A stretch of 64,000 nt of DNA from Paracoccaceae bacterium (GTDB lineage Bacteria; Pseudomonadota; Alphaproteobacteria; Rhodobacterales; Rhodobacteraceae): positions 1-64,000 of the forward strand of contig JAAFAB010000007.1 in NCBI GenBank assembly GCA_018222585.1, in the 5' to 3' direction. Positions 34,431-43,756 of this stretch are shown in pieces. Each line of letters begins with the position of its first letter. The first letter of the stretch is position 1. Position numbers and translations under genes: made by a program. The notes under the pieces are model-generated. The model worked only from the letters and a program-made list of their open reading frames with translations. It had not been told where the DNA came from and ran no database searches.

Positions 34431-35954
34431 TCAGTCCGGATCGGCCGGTACCGCCTGCTGCGATCCCTTGCCACGCTTGAACAGGTTGAGGCTGAACACC
34501 AGCACCACAACCGCCGCGAGAAGGAACCCGGCGCTGATCGGACGCTCAACGAAGGTGAGCGGGTCGCCCCCGGAAATCAGCATCGCCCGCCGCAGGTTGT
34601 TCTCCAGGATCGGGCTCAGCACCACGCCGAGCAGCAGCGGTGCGGCCGGCAGATCAAGTTTCAGCATCGCGAAGCCCAGTACCCCGAAGAGCAGCACGAG
34701 CAGGATGTCGAACGAGGAATTGCTCACCGAATAGACCCCGATGCAGATGAAGAACAGCATCGACGGATAGAGATACTTGTAAGGCACCAGCAGGATGCGC
34801 ACCCAGACCCCGATCAGCGGCAGGTGCAGGAACACCAGGAAAATGTTGCCGATCCAGAAGCTCATCACCAGGCCCCAGAACAGCTCGGGGTGGCTGGTGA
34901 CCACCTGCGGCCCCGGGGTGATGCCGTGGATGATCAGCGCACCGAGCATCAGCGCCATCACCGCATCGCCCGGTATTCCGAGGCTGAGTGTCGGGATGAA
35001 CCCGGCCTGGGCGGCGGCATTGTTGGCCGATTCCGGCGCGACGATGCCCTCGATCGCCCCGTTGCCAAAGCGGCCCGGGGTCCGGGACCACCGCTTTTCG
35101 AAGGCATAGGCGATGAAGGAGGCGATGGAGGCGCCAGTGCCCGGCAGGATGCCGAAGGCCGCGCCCAGCACCGACCCCCGTCCCATGGGCCCCCAGGAGT
35201 CGCGCCAGTCCTGGCGCGTCGGGTAGAGCTTGCTCCAGCTGTAGTCGGCCCTGGACACCGTCGTCGTGCGCGCGCCGGAGCCGATGTTGTTGAGCAGCTC
35301 CGCCACCCCGAACAGCCCCATGGCGATGGCGACGAAACTGATGCCGTCGGCGATCTCGAGGTGGCCGAAGGTGAAGCGCAGGCGGCCGGTTTCGAAATCG
35401 GATCCGGCGGTGCCGATCAGCAGGCCCAGCACCACCATCGCGATTCCGCGTACCGGCGAACCCGAGGAAATCGTCGAGGCCGCGATCAGGCCCAGCACCA
35501 CCAGCGAGGCATATTCGGCGGGGCCGAAATTCAGGCCGACACGCGCCAGCAGCGGGGTGCAGATCATCAGCAGGATGATGGCGAAGGTGCCGCCGACGAA
35601 AGAGGCGATCGTGGTCATGAAGAGGGCCACGCCGGCCCGTCCCTGGCGCGCCATCGGGTAGCCGTCGAGACAGGTCACCGCTGCGGCGGAGGACCCCGGC
35701 AGGTTCAGCAGGATCGCGGCGGTGGAGCCGCCATAGGTCACGCCGTAGTAGATCCCCGCCAGCATCACCAGCGCGGTCGTCGGCTCGACGTAGAAGGTGA
35801 CGGGCAGCAGAAGCGACACGCCCGCCAGGGCGCCGATTCCGGGCAGCGTGCCCACCAGGGTGCCGAGCAGCACGCCGATGAAGCAGAACAGCAGGTTCTC
35901 GGGAGAGACCGCGACGCTCAGTCCGAGCGCGGCATTGGAGAAGATATCGAGCAT
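34431..35954 (-). CDS. tctA: Tripartite tricarboxylate transporter permease TctA
   Basis: A 507-residue membrane protein with about 11-12 helices. TctA landmarks are LGTLVGTLPGIGALAGVSLLLP, YGGSTAAILLNLPGSSAAAVTCLDGYPMARQG and the second-half ILPGTGASIASFIAYAFEKRWS followed by IPTLSLGIPGDAVMALMLGALIIHGITPGPQ. It pairs with TctB and receives substrate from TctC, all encoded just upstream in the same direction. One nucleotide separates it from tctB. Confidence 0.94.
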   Translation of the reverse strand: MLDIFSNAALGLSVAVSPENLLFCFIGVLLGTLVGTLPGIGALAGVSLLLPVTFYVEPTTALVMLAGIYYGVTYGGSTAAILLNLPGSSAAAVTCLDGYPMARQGRAGVALFMTTIASFVGGTFAIILLMICTPLLARVGLNFGPAEYASLVVLGLIAASTISSGSPVRGIAMVVLGLLIGTAGSDFETGRLRFTFGHLEIADGISFVAIAMGLFGVAELLNNIGSGARTTTVSRADYSWSKLYPTRQDWRDSWGPMGRGSVLGAAFGILPGTGASIASFIAYAFEKRWSRTPGRFGNGAIEGIVAPESANNAAAQAGFIPTLSLGIPGDAVMALMLGALIIHGITPGPQVVTSHPELFWGLVMSFWIGNIFLVFLHLPLIGVWVRILLVPYKYLYPSMLFFICIGVYSVSNSSFDILLVLLFGVLGFAMLKLDLPAAPLLLGVVLSPILENNLRRAMLISGGDPLTFVERPISAGFLLAAVVVLVFSLNLFKRGKGSQQAVPADPD

Positions 35955-35955
35955 G

Positions 35956-36408
35956 TCAGGGCCAGTTGAAGGCTTCGAGCGGCATCCGCAGCCCGAAGAC
36001 GAATACGATATAGGCGAGGACGGAAAGCCCGGCGGCCAGCGTCAGGGTCCCCACCGGTTCGAACGGAGGTTCGGCCAGGCGGGACGTCAGGGTCAGCAGG
36101 ATCACCGCCGGAACCAGGCCAAGCGTTTCCAGCGACAGGGCAAAGACCGCGATGGAGGCGAAGACGGCCAGCGCCCCGAACCACTGGTGGCGCGTCGGCG
36201 CCGGGGGCGGATCGAAGGCGCTGATCAGGTTGAGCAGGCCCAGGGCGACCAGCAGAAGCCCCAGCAGGAACGGAAATGCGCCGGCCCCGAGATGAAAGAG
36301 CTCTCCCAGCCCGTAGCGGTACATGCCCAGGTAGGCGGCGGCCCCACCCGTGGCGCAAAGCGCCGCACTGGCAATGAGCTGCCGGGGTTCGAAATGGCGT
36401 GTGATCAT
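35956..36408 (-). CDS. tctB: Tripartite tricarboxylate transporter small subunit TctB
   Basis: About 150 residues from ATG 36408 (GGAGG upstream). Four hydrophobic helices with YGLGELFHLGAGAFPFLLG after the first, and a C-terminal YIVFVFGLRMPLEAF, the usual TctB end. It lies between tctC and tctA and forms the small membrane subunit of the importer. Confidence 0.9.
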   Translation of the reverse strand: MITRHFEPRQLIASAALCATGGAAAYLGMYRYGLGELFHLGAGAFPFLLGLLLVALGLLNLISAFDPPPAPTRHQWFGALAVFASIAVFALSLETLGLVPAVILLTLTSRLAEPPFEPVGTLTLAAGLSVLAYIVFVFGLRMPLEAFNWP

Positions 36409-36476
36409 GCAACATCCTCCCATTGCGAAACGGACCGGGCCGCCGACCGGCCGCCCGGAACCGATGTCGTGCCGGA

Positions 36477-37439
36477 TCAGTCGATCCGCAGGCCGAGCGC
36501 CTCGACCCGTTCGCCCCAGGACGCCACCTCGTCAGAAACGAAGGCGGTGGTCTGTTCCGGATCGAGGGTCTGGATCGCATTGCCCAGACCTTCGAGCCGC
36601 TCGGCGACGGCGGGATCGGCAATCGCCTCGTTCACGGCGGTGTTCAGCAGCGCGACGATCTCGGCATCGGTGCCGGCTGGCACGAAGAAGCCGACCCAGC
36701 TCTGGGCCACGAAGTCCTCGAAACCCGAGGCCGAATAGGTGGGGCAATCGGGCGCGATGGCGCTCGGCTGCGGGGCCGCGACCGCCACGCAGTTCAGGCC
36801 CCCGGCCTGGAACTGCGAGGCGATGCCCGGGATGGTGATCGCCGTCGCCCCGACCTGCTGACCGAGCACCGCACCGACCGCCGGGGCGCCGCCGCCGAAG
36901 GGGACGTGGATCGCCCGCACGCCCGCCAGTTCCGAAAAGAAGTACCCCGCCGCGATATGCGAGCCGGATCCGACACCGGCCGTCGCATAGGTCACCGTGT
37001 TTTCCCTGGCATAGTCGAGGAACGCCTCAAGCGACTGCGCCGGGAAATCCGGGTGCACCGCCAACACCTCGGGCGCCGCGACCGGAACCGCGACAGCCGT
37101 CAGGTCGTCCATGCCATATTCGAGCGCGCCATAGAGCGTCTGGTTGATCGCGACCGAGGTGGTCGTCGCAAGGATGGTGTAGCCGTCGGCATCCGCCTGG
37201 CTCACCGTCAGCGCGGCGATGTTGCTCGCCGCGCCGGGCTGGTTCTCGACCACGACGGGCTGTCCCAGCGTCTTGCTGATCTGCTCGGCGATGATGCGGG
37301 TGACGGTGTCGGCAAAGCCGCCGGCCGAATACCCCACCACCACCGAGATCGGGCTCTCGGGATAGGTCTGGGCCTGCGCCGCCCCTGCCCCGAGAACAGC
37401 CGCCGCACCGGCGGCCACCGTGATCAGTTTCGTTTTCAT
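36477..37439 (-). CDS. tctC: TctC/Bug-family solute-binding protein
   Basis: A 320-residue periplasmic protein with signal peptide (…AAVLGAGAAQAQ). Bug motifs include YPESPISVVVGYSAGGFADTVTRI and QPVVVENQPGAASNIA near the N-terminus, VTYATAGVGSGSHIA, and VPFGGGAPAVGAVLGQQV. Bug proteins capture carboxylates such as aromatic acids, citrate or aspartate. Here it serves the TctAB membrane pair encoded next. The neighbouring aldehyde dehydrogenase and aldolase-family genes are likely to process the imported compound. Confidence 0.92.
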   Translation of the reverse strand: MKTKLITVAAGAAAVLGAGAAQAQTYPESPISVVVGYSAGGFADTVTRIIAEQISKTLGQPVVVENQPGAASNIAALTVSQADADGYTILATTTSVAINQTLYGALEYGMDDLTAVAVPVAAPEVLAVHPDFPAQSLEAFLDYARENTVTYATAGVGSGSHIAAGYFFSELAGVRAIHVPFGGGAPAVGAVLGQQVGATAITIPGIASQFQAGGLNCVAVAAPQPSAIAPDCPTYSASGFEDFVAQSWVGFFVPAGTDAEIVALLNTAVNEAIADPAVAERLEGLGNAIQTLDPEQTTAFVSDEVASWGERVEALGLRID

Positions 37440-37478
37440 GATAGTCTCCTCCCTTGCGTTCCGGCCTTGAGCTGCCGG

Positions 37479-38951
37479 CTACTTCATCCGGATGTGGATG
37501 TTCTTCTCCTGCGTGAACGCCATCAGTTCAGACAGGCATTCCTCCCGGCCTATCCCCGACTGCTTGAAACCGCCGAAGGGGGTGCCGAGGAAATGCTTCG
37601 ACACCTCGTTGACCCAGATGAACCCCGCCTTCGCGCGGCTTGCCGTGCGGTGCGCCTTGTTGAGGTCGTTGGTCCAGATCGAGCAGGTCAGGCCGTATTC
37701 GACCGCGTTCACATCCTCGATCATGCTGTCCCAGTCCTGCCACTTGAGGATCGACAGCACCGGACCGAAGACCTCTTCCGAGGCGATCCGCATCTGCTGC
37801 GTCACGCCGTGGAAAACCGTCGGCTCGACGAAATAGCCCTTGTCCAGCGCCGGGTCGTCGGGACGCTTGCCGCCGCAGAGAAGCTCTGCGCCCTCGCTCC
37901 TGGCGATCTCGATGTAGGACAGTGTCTTGTCGTACTGCGCCTTGCTGATCAGCGCCCCCATGGTGGTCCTGTCGTCGGTCGGAAGGCCCGGCTTGTGGCG
38001 CTTGATCTTCTCGGCCACCTTCTCGAGCACCGCGTCGTGGATGTCCTCGTGCAGGAAGGCGCGGCTGGTGGAGCCGCAGGACTGGCCGCACCAGATGAAG
38101 TTCATGCCCGAGACGACCGCCTCGGCCACCTCCTCGGGGTCGGCATCCGGGAAGCCGATCAGGGCGTTCTTGCCCCCCAGCTCCAGCAGCACCGGCTTGA
38201 GGGTGTCCGAGGCCGATTTCATCACCGCCCGCCCCGTCGGAACGCTGCCGATCAGGGTCACGACCGAAATGTCGTCATGGGTGGACAGGGCCTGGCCGAC
38301 CTCGGCGCCGCCGGTCAGCACGTTGAAGACACCATCGGGCAGCAGCCCGCCGATCAGCTCCGCCAGGCGCAGCGCCGAGAGCGGCGCCTGCTCCGGCGGC
38401 TTCATGATGACCGCATTGCCGGCGGCGATCGGCGCGGCGGCCTTGGCGGCGGTGAACATGAACGGGTGGTTGAAGGCAACGATCCGCGCGACCACGCCGA
38501 AGGGCTCGCGGGTCGAGAAGTTGACGACATCCGGCCCCATCGGGATCGTGTCGCCCTTCATCTCGGTCACCAGCCCGGCGAAGAACTGCCACTGTGCCGC
38601 GGCATTGGCCGCATCGCGCGACATCTCGGCGACGGGGTTGCCGCCGTCCGCGGCGTCCAGCATCGCCAGTTCGCGCCCGTGCCTGGTGATCACTGCGGAC
38701 ACTTCGCGCATGATGCGGGCGCGCTCCAGCGGCGGCGTCGCCGACCAGACGCGGAAGCCATCCCGGGCCGAGAAGACGGCCGCATCCACGTCCGCGGCGC
38801 TGCCCATGCTGAATTTCCCGACGGCCTCGGCGGTCGAGGGGCTGAGCGAGTCGGTCAGCGCCCCCCCGAGCGAGGCGTGCCAGCCGCCCCCGTAGAACTG
38901 GCCCTGGTGCGTGGGCAAGCTGAGCGCGCCCATGTCTATCTTGGCGGTCAT
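37479..38951 (-). CDS. NAD(P)-dependent aldehyde dehydrogenase
   Basis: A 490-residue ALDH-superfamily protein. Key residues are Asn161 (AFNHPF), Glu257 (LLELGGKN), and nucleophile Cys292 in CGQSCGSTS, with the cofactor loop GSVPTGRAVM, so it looks active. It oxidises an aldehyde or semialdehyde to the acid. It lies between the RutE-like reductase and the tctC gene in a minus-strand run. The substrate could be an aromatic aldehyde or a semialdehyde formed from the imported acid. It is not of the methylmalonate-semialdehyde type because no CoA-linked features are evident. Confidence 0.92.
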   Translation of the reverse strand: MTAKIDMGALSLPTHQGQFYGGGWHASLGGALTDSLSPSTAEAVGKFSMGSAADVDAAVFSARDGFRVWSATPPLERARIMREVSAVITRHGRELAMLDAADGGNPVAEMSRDAANAAAQWQFFAGLVTEMKGDTIPMGPDVVNFSTREPFGVVARIVAFNHPFMFTAAKAAAPIAAGNAVIMKPPEQAPLSALRLAELIGGLLPDGVFNVLTGGAEVGQALSTHDDISVVTLIGSVPTGRAVMKSASDTLKPVLLELGGKNALIGFPDADPEEVAEAVVSGMNFIWCGQSCGSTSRAFLHEDIHDAVLEKVAEKIKRHKPGLPTDDRTTMGALISKAQYDKTLSYIEIARSEGAELLCGGKRPDDPALDKGYFVEPTVFHGVTQQMRIASEEVFGPVLSILKWQDWDSMIEDVNAVEYGLTCSIWTNDLNKAHRTASRAKAGFIWVNEVSKHFLGTPFGGFKQSGIGREECLSELMAFTQEKNIHIRMK

Positions 38952-39032
38952 GTGCTCCTCCTGAAACTGTTTGATCCGTTGTGACAGCGGCCCCGGATCA
39001 GGGCCAATATGAAACCGGATGCAGGTTATAAG

Positions 39033-39659
39033 TTAGATGACCGAGCAGGCTTCATCGAAGGCGAAGCGATATTGCCGTGGGAACAGGACGCTGGGATCGC
39101 CGTAGCCAAGGTTGATGAGGAAATTCGACTTCAGGTTCGTTCCGGCAAAGAAGGTTTCATCCACCACGTCATGCAGGAAACCCGACATCGGCCCGCAGTC
39201 CAGGCCCTTGGCACGGGCAACGATCATGAAGTAGGCGGCTTGCAGCGTCGCATTGCGGAACGCGGCGCGATAGGCCAGATCCGGGTCTTCGCGATAGGCC
39301 GCGATGCGATCGGTTGCATAGGGGGCCAGTCGGTCGAAATTCTCATAGAAATCAAGATCGAATGCCGTGATCGCCGTCACTGGCGCCGCCATGGTCTTGG
39401 CCAGGTTGCCCGGCTTGATACCGGGCTTCAGGCGCTCTCTGGCGGCATCCGACTTGACGAAGATGACCCGCATGGGAGAGCCGTTCGTGCTGGTCGGCCC
39501 CATGCGGGCGACGTCCCAGATCTCTCGCAGCAGCGCATCGGGGACCGCGCGGTCCTGCCATGCGAAATGGGTGCGTGCCTCCAGGAAGATGGCGCGCAAG
39601 GCGGCGTCATGCGACGTCGCAGACGCGGCCACGGCATCGGGCATGGTGGGGTTTTGCAT
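39033..39659 (-). CDS. RutE/HadB-like nitroreductase family protein (malonic semialdehyde reductase type)
   Basis: A 208-residue FMN-dependent nitroreductase-fold protein. It matches the RutE pattern: ARTHFAWQDRAVPDALLREIWDVARMGPTSTNGSPMRVIFVKS, then CGPMSGF and NLKSNFLINLGYGD near the C-terminus. RutE of the Rut pathway reduces malonic semialdehyde to 3-hydroxypropionate. No other rut genes are present here, so it may reduce another semialdehyde or quinone-like compound. It is the first gene of the minus-strand Tct/ALDH run and diverges from a LysR gene. Confidence 0.82.
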   Translation of the reverse strand: MQNPTMPDAVAASATSHDAALRAIFLEARTHFAWQDRAVPDALLREIWDVARMGPTSTNGSPMRVIFVKSDAARERLKPGIKPGNLAKTMAAPVTAITAFDLDFYENFDRLAPYATDRIAAYREDPDLAYRAAFRNATLQAAYFMIVARAKGLDCGPMSGFLHDVVDETFFAGTNLKSNFLINLGYGDPSVLFPRQYRFAFDEACSVI

Positions 39660-40287
39660 GATGATTGATCCTGTAAACGTATAAGTTCCACGCCAGATAC
39701 AAGGGAAAGGTGACCTGTCTCCCTCTCCTGGCGCACCGGGTGCCGCACGCCGCCGGCGCGGGCGTTTGCCTGCACCTTGCGGCGGTCACGACAAGGAAGG
39801 CGGCGCTCCTCTCGTCGGGCCGCAGACCGGGATCGGCTCCCCCGCCCGGCGCAGCGAGAAGAAACGCCGGGCCAGGGCGGCCCTTGGTCTCCCGCAGTCC
39901 CTCACCCGCCGTTTCTTTCTAGGAAACCCATCGTCGGCACCGCAAATTTGAAAGATGTCCGATACATTAGTTCTCTGAGCAGCCCGGGGCCTCCCCGGGC
40001 CGCCGCAAGGGCCGCGCCGGACATGGGCCACATGCGCGCGCTGCACCCTGGTCGGCCCGTATGGACAGTGTCGCAGGCGGAAGGCATTCTGGCCGAACCG
40101 GTTCGCCGCTGCGCCAGACCGGCCACGGTCGCCTGCAGCGCCCTGGCAGGACCGCGGACCGACCAGTCGGTCAATCGGGGCCCGGCCGAACCTGCGCACC
40201 GAGAGCCATCGGGGGCCGGCCCGGCCTCGATCACGCCGCCCAACAACTGCGCCCTGCCCCGGGGCCGACAGATCCGAAGTGGACCCC
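39660..40287. other. Long divergent intergenic region between rutE-like and lysR genes
   Basis: About 630 bases without a credible gene, although long open frames cross it because of high GC. It contains an 8-3-8 perfect hairpin (GCCCGGGG 39982-39989, CCCCGGGC 39993-40000) and the long inverted repeat listed separately. It should contain the promoters of both divergent genes and LysR sites. Confidence 0.5.
39859..39917. repeat. 13-bp near-perfect inverted repeat with 33-nt spacer
   Basis: AAGAAACGCCGGG (39859-39871) and CCCGCCGTTTCTT (39905-39917) are complementary except for one base. The arms could hold a long stem, or could be two regulator half-sites about three helical turns and a half apart. 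It lies 200-260 nt upstream of the rutE-like gene. Confidence 0.55.
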
Positions 40288-41235
40288 ATGCGCCCGCGAC
40301 TGCTCTCCGACCTTGCCGCTTTCCACGCAATCGCCAGGGACCAGAGCTTCACCCTGGCCGCCCGGAGGCTGGGGCTGACGCAATCGGCCCTGAGCCAGAC
40401 GCTGAAACGCCTGGAGGAGGATCTGGGGCTTCAGCTGCTGTCACGCACGACCCGCAGCCTGGCGCCAACCCCCGCCGGCGAGCGCCTTCTGAAGGTCCTG
40501 GCCCCCGCCATCGAGGAACTGAGCGAGGAGATCGACGCGCTGAAGGCCCTCAGCGCAGAGCCGCGCGGGCGCCTGCGGGTGACCTGCGGCAAGCACGCGG
40601 CGGACACTCTCGTCTGGCCGACCCTTTCCCGGCTGATGCAGCTCTACCCCGACATCGAACTGGAGCTGAGTGTCGAGGACCGGCATGTCGACATCGTCGC
40701 AGAGCGGTTCGACATCGGCATCCGCCTGCGGGAGCGGCTAGACCTCGACATGATCGCCCTGCGGGTCGGCCCGCCCCTCAGGACGGTCATCGTGGGCTCG
40801 CCGGCCTATCTCGACAGTCGCGGGGCACCGGCCAGCCCCGAGGAGCTGTCGGATCACCGCTGCCTGGGGTTCCGCAACGCGGAGGGCACGCTGACAAGCT
40901 GGGACTTCCAGAAGGACGGCCGGGCCCTGTCGATGAAGCCCGGGCCCGGCATGGTGCTGAACGACGGCGACGCGCTGGTCGATGCCGCTGTCTCGGGCAT
41001 GGGGCTGGCCTATGTCCTGGAGGACCTGGCGCGACCGGCCCTCGACGACGGCAGGCTGAAGGAGGTTCTGGCGGACTGGAGCGAGCCCTTCCCGGGGTAC
41101 CATGCCTTCTTTCCAAGCCGGCATCATTCGTCCCGCGCGATGACCCTTTTCCTTGCAATGCTGCGGGAGATCGGCCTGGACACGGGCCCCGACCGCGCGC
41201 GCGCCCTCCCCGGCCCGTCCTCCGCCCCCCGTTGA
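40288..41235 (+). CDS. LysR-family regulator
   Basis: A 315-residue protein from ATG 40288. N-terminal HTH LAAFHAIARDQSFTLAARRL and then QSALSQTLKRLEEDLGLQLL, followed by an effector domain of the type with GRLRVTCGKHAAD and FDIGIRLRERLDLDMIALRVGP. This subgroup regulates SDR, nitroreductase or aldehyde-handling genes. It diverges from the rutE-like gene and is the natural regulator of the 39659-32419 run, or of the SDR remnant that follows it. Confidence 0.87.
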   Translation: MRPRLLSDLAAFHAIARDQSFTLAARRLGLTQSALSQTLKRLEEDLGLQLLSRTTRSLAPTPAGERLLKVLAPAIEELSEEIDALKALSAEPRGRLRVTCGKHAADTLVWPTLSRLMQLYPDIELELSVEDRHVDIVAERFDIGIRLRERLDLDMIALRVGPPLRTVIVGSPAYLDSRGAPASPEELSDHRCLGFRNAEGTLTSWDFQKDGRALSMKPGPGMVLNDGDALVDAAVSGMGLAYVLEDLARPALDDGRLKEVLADWSEPFPGYHAFFPSRHHSSRAMTLFLAMLREIGLDTGPDRARALPGPSSAPR

Positions 41236-41357
41236 GGCCGCGAGGCCCAAAGAGGAGATCACCCGACGATCCGAAATCCCGTCGCTGCATCCGGCAGCGG
41301 CTGTCCAGCGGGCAGCCGTACCGCTGGGAATTCGGCCACGGCGCCGAGGAATTCGCC

Positions 41358-41690
41358 ATGGATGACCCGGCGCGTGGGGACAGGGTGTTCGCGGCGGTGC
41401 GCCGGACGGAGGCGCTGTCGGACCTGGCGCGCCGGTTTGACGGCGCCCTGGTGTCGCTTCTCCTCAGCCTCACCGACCCGGAATCGATCCGCAAGGCGAT
41501 TGCCATGGCCTTCGAAGAAACCGGGAGGATCGACGCGATCGAAGCCGCCGCCGGCTACGGGTTGTCCGGCGCCGCGGAAGAGTTGACCGATGCGCAGATC
41601 GAGCGACAGGTGAAGGTGGCCCTGCTGAGGTCGATGCAGCCGATCCGCGCGACCCTGCCTTTTCTGTGCCGACAGGGCGGGGCCAGGAAC
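41358..41690 (+). pseudogene. Internal fragment of a short-chain dehydrogenase
   Basis: The frame reads GDRVFAAVRRTEALSDLARRF, SLTDPESIRKAIAMAFEETGRIDAIEAAAGYGLSGAAEELTDAQIERQV and SMQPIRATLPFLCRQGG. This aligns with residues about 30-130 of classical SDRs of the type with NNAGYGLFGAVEELT; NNAG has become AAAG. The N-terminal glycine motif and the YxxxK half are missing. The frame extends 3' into unrelated sequence. It is a dead remnant lying between an intact LysR gene and an intact SDR of the opposite strand. Confidence 0.7.
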
Positions 41691-41791
41691 GGGGCTCAAA
41701 GGATCCTGCGGCTGAACCCGGGGCGCGCCGGGTCCCGTCCCGGCCTCTCCCCACGGTTTCGGGCGCGGTACTGAACTGGGGCCGGTTGGTC

Positions 41792-42586
41792 CTAGGCCAG
41801 GTCCGCGCTCAACGCGGCGATGGTGGTGCGCACGGCGTCCTCCGCGTCCTCACCGAAGAGCACCCGTTTCGGCGGCTCGGCCTCTCCCGCCAGGCGGGCG
41901 AGGCGCCTGGCAAGCTCCGTCGGATTGCCGGGCTGCTGGTGGTTGGCACCCTCGATGAAGGCCCTGAACTGGCAGGCGGCCTCCGTGTAGTCGGCAATCT
42001 CGATGTCGCCGTGCCGGGCCGAACTGGCATCGAGGAAGTCGGTGCGCATCATCCCGGGGTTGACCACAATCGACCGGATCCCGAAACCCGCCACCTCGTC
42101 GGCCAGGCCCGCGATCCACCCTTCGAGGGCGAATTTCGACGACGAGTAGACGGCGCCGCCCGGCGCCGACACCAGGCCGCTGGACGACGAGATGGTCACC
42201 AGAAGGCCGCTGCCCTGGGCACGCATCCAGGGCAGCACCGCCCGCGTCACGGTCATCGGGCCGAAGAGATTGACCTCGAATTCCTGCCGGATGGCCTCCT
42301 GCCGTGTCATCTCGAAGAAACCGAGCTGCGCATGACCGGCGCTGTTGATCAGCACGTCGATGGTACCGAAGGCGCGGATGGCCTCGTCCACCGCGGCCTC
42401 GACACCCTGCGGATCGGTGACGTCAAGGGCGACGACCCGCAGGTCATCGCGCTGCGGCAGCTTGGCTGCCAGTTTCCCGGGCGACCGGGCGGTCGCGACC
42501 ACGTTGTACCCGGCCTCGAGAAAAGCGTGGACCAGCTGAAGGCCGAGGCCACGGCTGGATCCGGTGATAAGACATGTCCTGGTCAT
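41792..42586 (-). CDS. Short-chain dehydrogenase/reductase
   Basis: A 264-residue SDR from ATG 42586, with GGAGG 5 nt upstream; another ATG 12 nt earlier is less likely. It has TGSSRGLGLQL, VLINSAG (a variant of NNAG), SSSSGLVS with catalytic Ser, and YSSSKFALEGW (YxxxK). It should use NAD(P). The C-terminal part resembles the oxidoreductase subgroup found beside LysR or AraC regulators. The next gene upstream on the same strand is a LysR regulator. Confidence 0.88.
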   Translation of the reverse strand: MTRTCLITGSSRGLGLQLVHAFLEAGYNVVATARSPGKLAAKLPQRDDLRVVALDVTDPQGVEAAVDEAIRAFGTIDVLINSAGHAQLGFFEMTRQEAIRQEFEVNLFGPMTVTRAVLPWMRAQGSGLLVTISSSSGLVSAPGGAVYSSSKFALEGWIAGLADEVAGFGIRSIVVNPGMMRTDFLDASSARHGDIEIADYTEAACQFRAFIEGANHQQPGNPTELARRLARLAGEAEPPKRVLFGEDAEDAVRTTIAALSADLA

Positions 42587-42727
42587 GTTTGCCTCCATTG
42601 CGTTCGTGACGGAGGTAGAGACCGGACCGGCGCGTGACTACCGCGCCATTTCTACTTGGGTCCATTAGGGAGATTAATGGGCCGTGATGGCGCCCTGCCC
42701 AGGTCGCGGCGCCGGCGCAGCGAACGC

Positions 42728-43627
42728 TCAGCCCACGCGCTCGCAGGCCGCCGCCTGACGGAAGAAATCGATGAAGGTCCGCAACGCCGGCGGCACATGC
42801 CGGCGGCTCGGAAAATAGAGGTGCCAGGCCGGCAGCGTGGGTGACCAGTCGGCGAGCACCCGCACAAGACGCCCCTCGGCGAGGGCCTCGGCGGCAAAGG
42901 GCAAGGCGACCCGGGCCAGCCCGATCCCGCCGAGCGCCGCGCGCACGGCGTGCCGGGCATCGTTCACCGTCAACGTCCCCTGTGGCACCAGCACGATATC
43001 CTCGCCATCCCTGTGGAAACGCCAGGGAAAGATCGTCCCGCTCGGGAAGCGGTGACGGATGCAGTCATAGCGCGTCAGGTCCTGCGGCGTCCGGGGAGCG
43101 CCGAGGCGGTCGAGCAGCTCCGGGCTGGCAACGATCGCATAATCCTGTTCCGGACCGATCGGGACCGCGATCATGTCCTTCGCCATTTCCAGCCCCAGCC
43201 GGACGCCGACATCGAAGCCTTCGGCGACGATATCGACATTGCGCGCATCCTCGATGAGTTCGAGCGAGATATCGGGATAGGTCGTCATGAAGCGCACCAG
43301 GTGCGGCATGATGAGGTATTCCAGCACGGGCGCCGGTGCATTCACCCGCACCCGTCCCGTGGGCTGCCCGGTCAGCGAGCGGACCTCTTCCAGCCCCGAA
43401 CGGATCTCGTCGTAGGCCGGGGCCAGCCGATTGGCCAGCAGGCTGCCAGCCTCGGTCAGGGCCACGCTGCGGGTGGTGCGGTTGAACAGCCGGACCTGCA
43501 GATCCTCCTCCAGGCCGCGCACGGCCTGGCTCAGGGCGGATCCCGTCACCCCCCGCTCCTTCGCAGCGTCGCGGAAGCTTCCCGCACGGGCCACGGCCAG
43601 GAAGGATTCGAGATCAGAGTGTCGCAT
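42728..43627 (-). CDS. LysR-family regulator
   Basis: A 299-residue protein with HTH LESFLAVARAGSFRDAAKERGV and QAVRGLEEDLQVRLFNRTTR, and an effector domain from VRVNAPAPVLEYLIMP. The promoter-side gap to the divergent gene at 43757 is 129 nt and AT-rich (AAGTTTTTCTAACTAATGATG), as expected for LysR-controlled promoters. It may control the downstream SDR on its own strand. The gene diverging from it starts with an SDR-like leader (see the cytochrome c entry), which hints that its original divergent target was an SDR. Confidence 0.87.
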   Translation of the reverse strand: MRHSDLESFLAVARAGSFRDAAKERGVTGSALSQAVRGLEEDLQVRLFNRTTRSVALTEAGSLLANRLAPAYDEIRSGLEEVRSLTGQPTGRVRVNAPAPVLEYLIMPHLVRFMTTYPDISLELIEDARNVDIVAEGFDVGVRLGLEMAKDMIAVPIGPEQDYAIVASPELLDRLGAPRTPQDLTRYDCIRHRFPSGTIFPWRFHRDGEDIVLVPQGTLTVNDARHAVRAALGGIGLARVALPFAAEALAEGRLVRVLADWSPTLPAWHLYFPSRRHVPPALRTFIDFFRQAAACERVG

Positions 43628-43756
43628 TCGGGATCTTTGCTAAGTTTTTCTAACTAATGATGTAAGAATTCTATCACTTATCTTCTCAATTTCCAGTCCC
43701 CAGATGGGTCTGAGCGTTGCACCGCATCCTCAGCAGAAAGGGCACCGGAAGCAGAG

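Noticed and set aside
36423-38984. 853-residue plus-strand open frame opposite tctC and ALDH
   Set aside because: Shadow of real genes on the minus strand; Arg/His-rich, no domain.
39777-41774. 665-residue plus-strand open frame
   Set aside because: It crosses the intergenic region and the lysR gene out of frame and reads as Arg/Pro/Ala-rich noise. Only its 3' part (41358-41690) carries an SDR fragment, listed separately.
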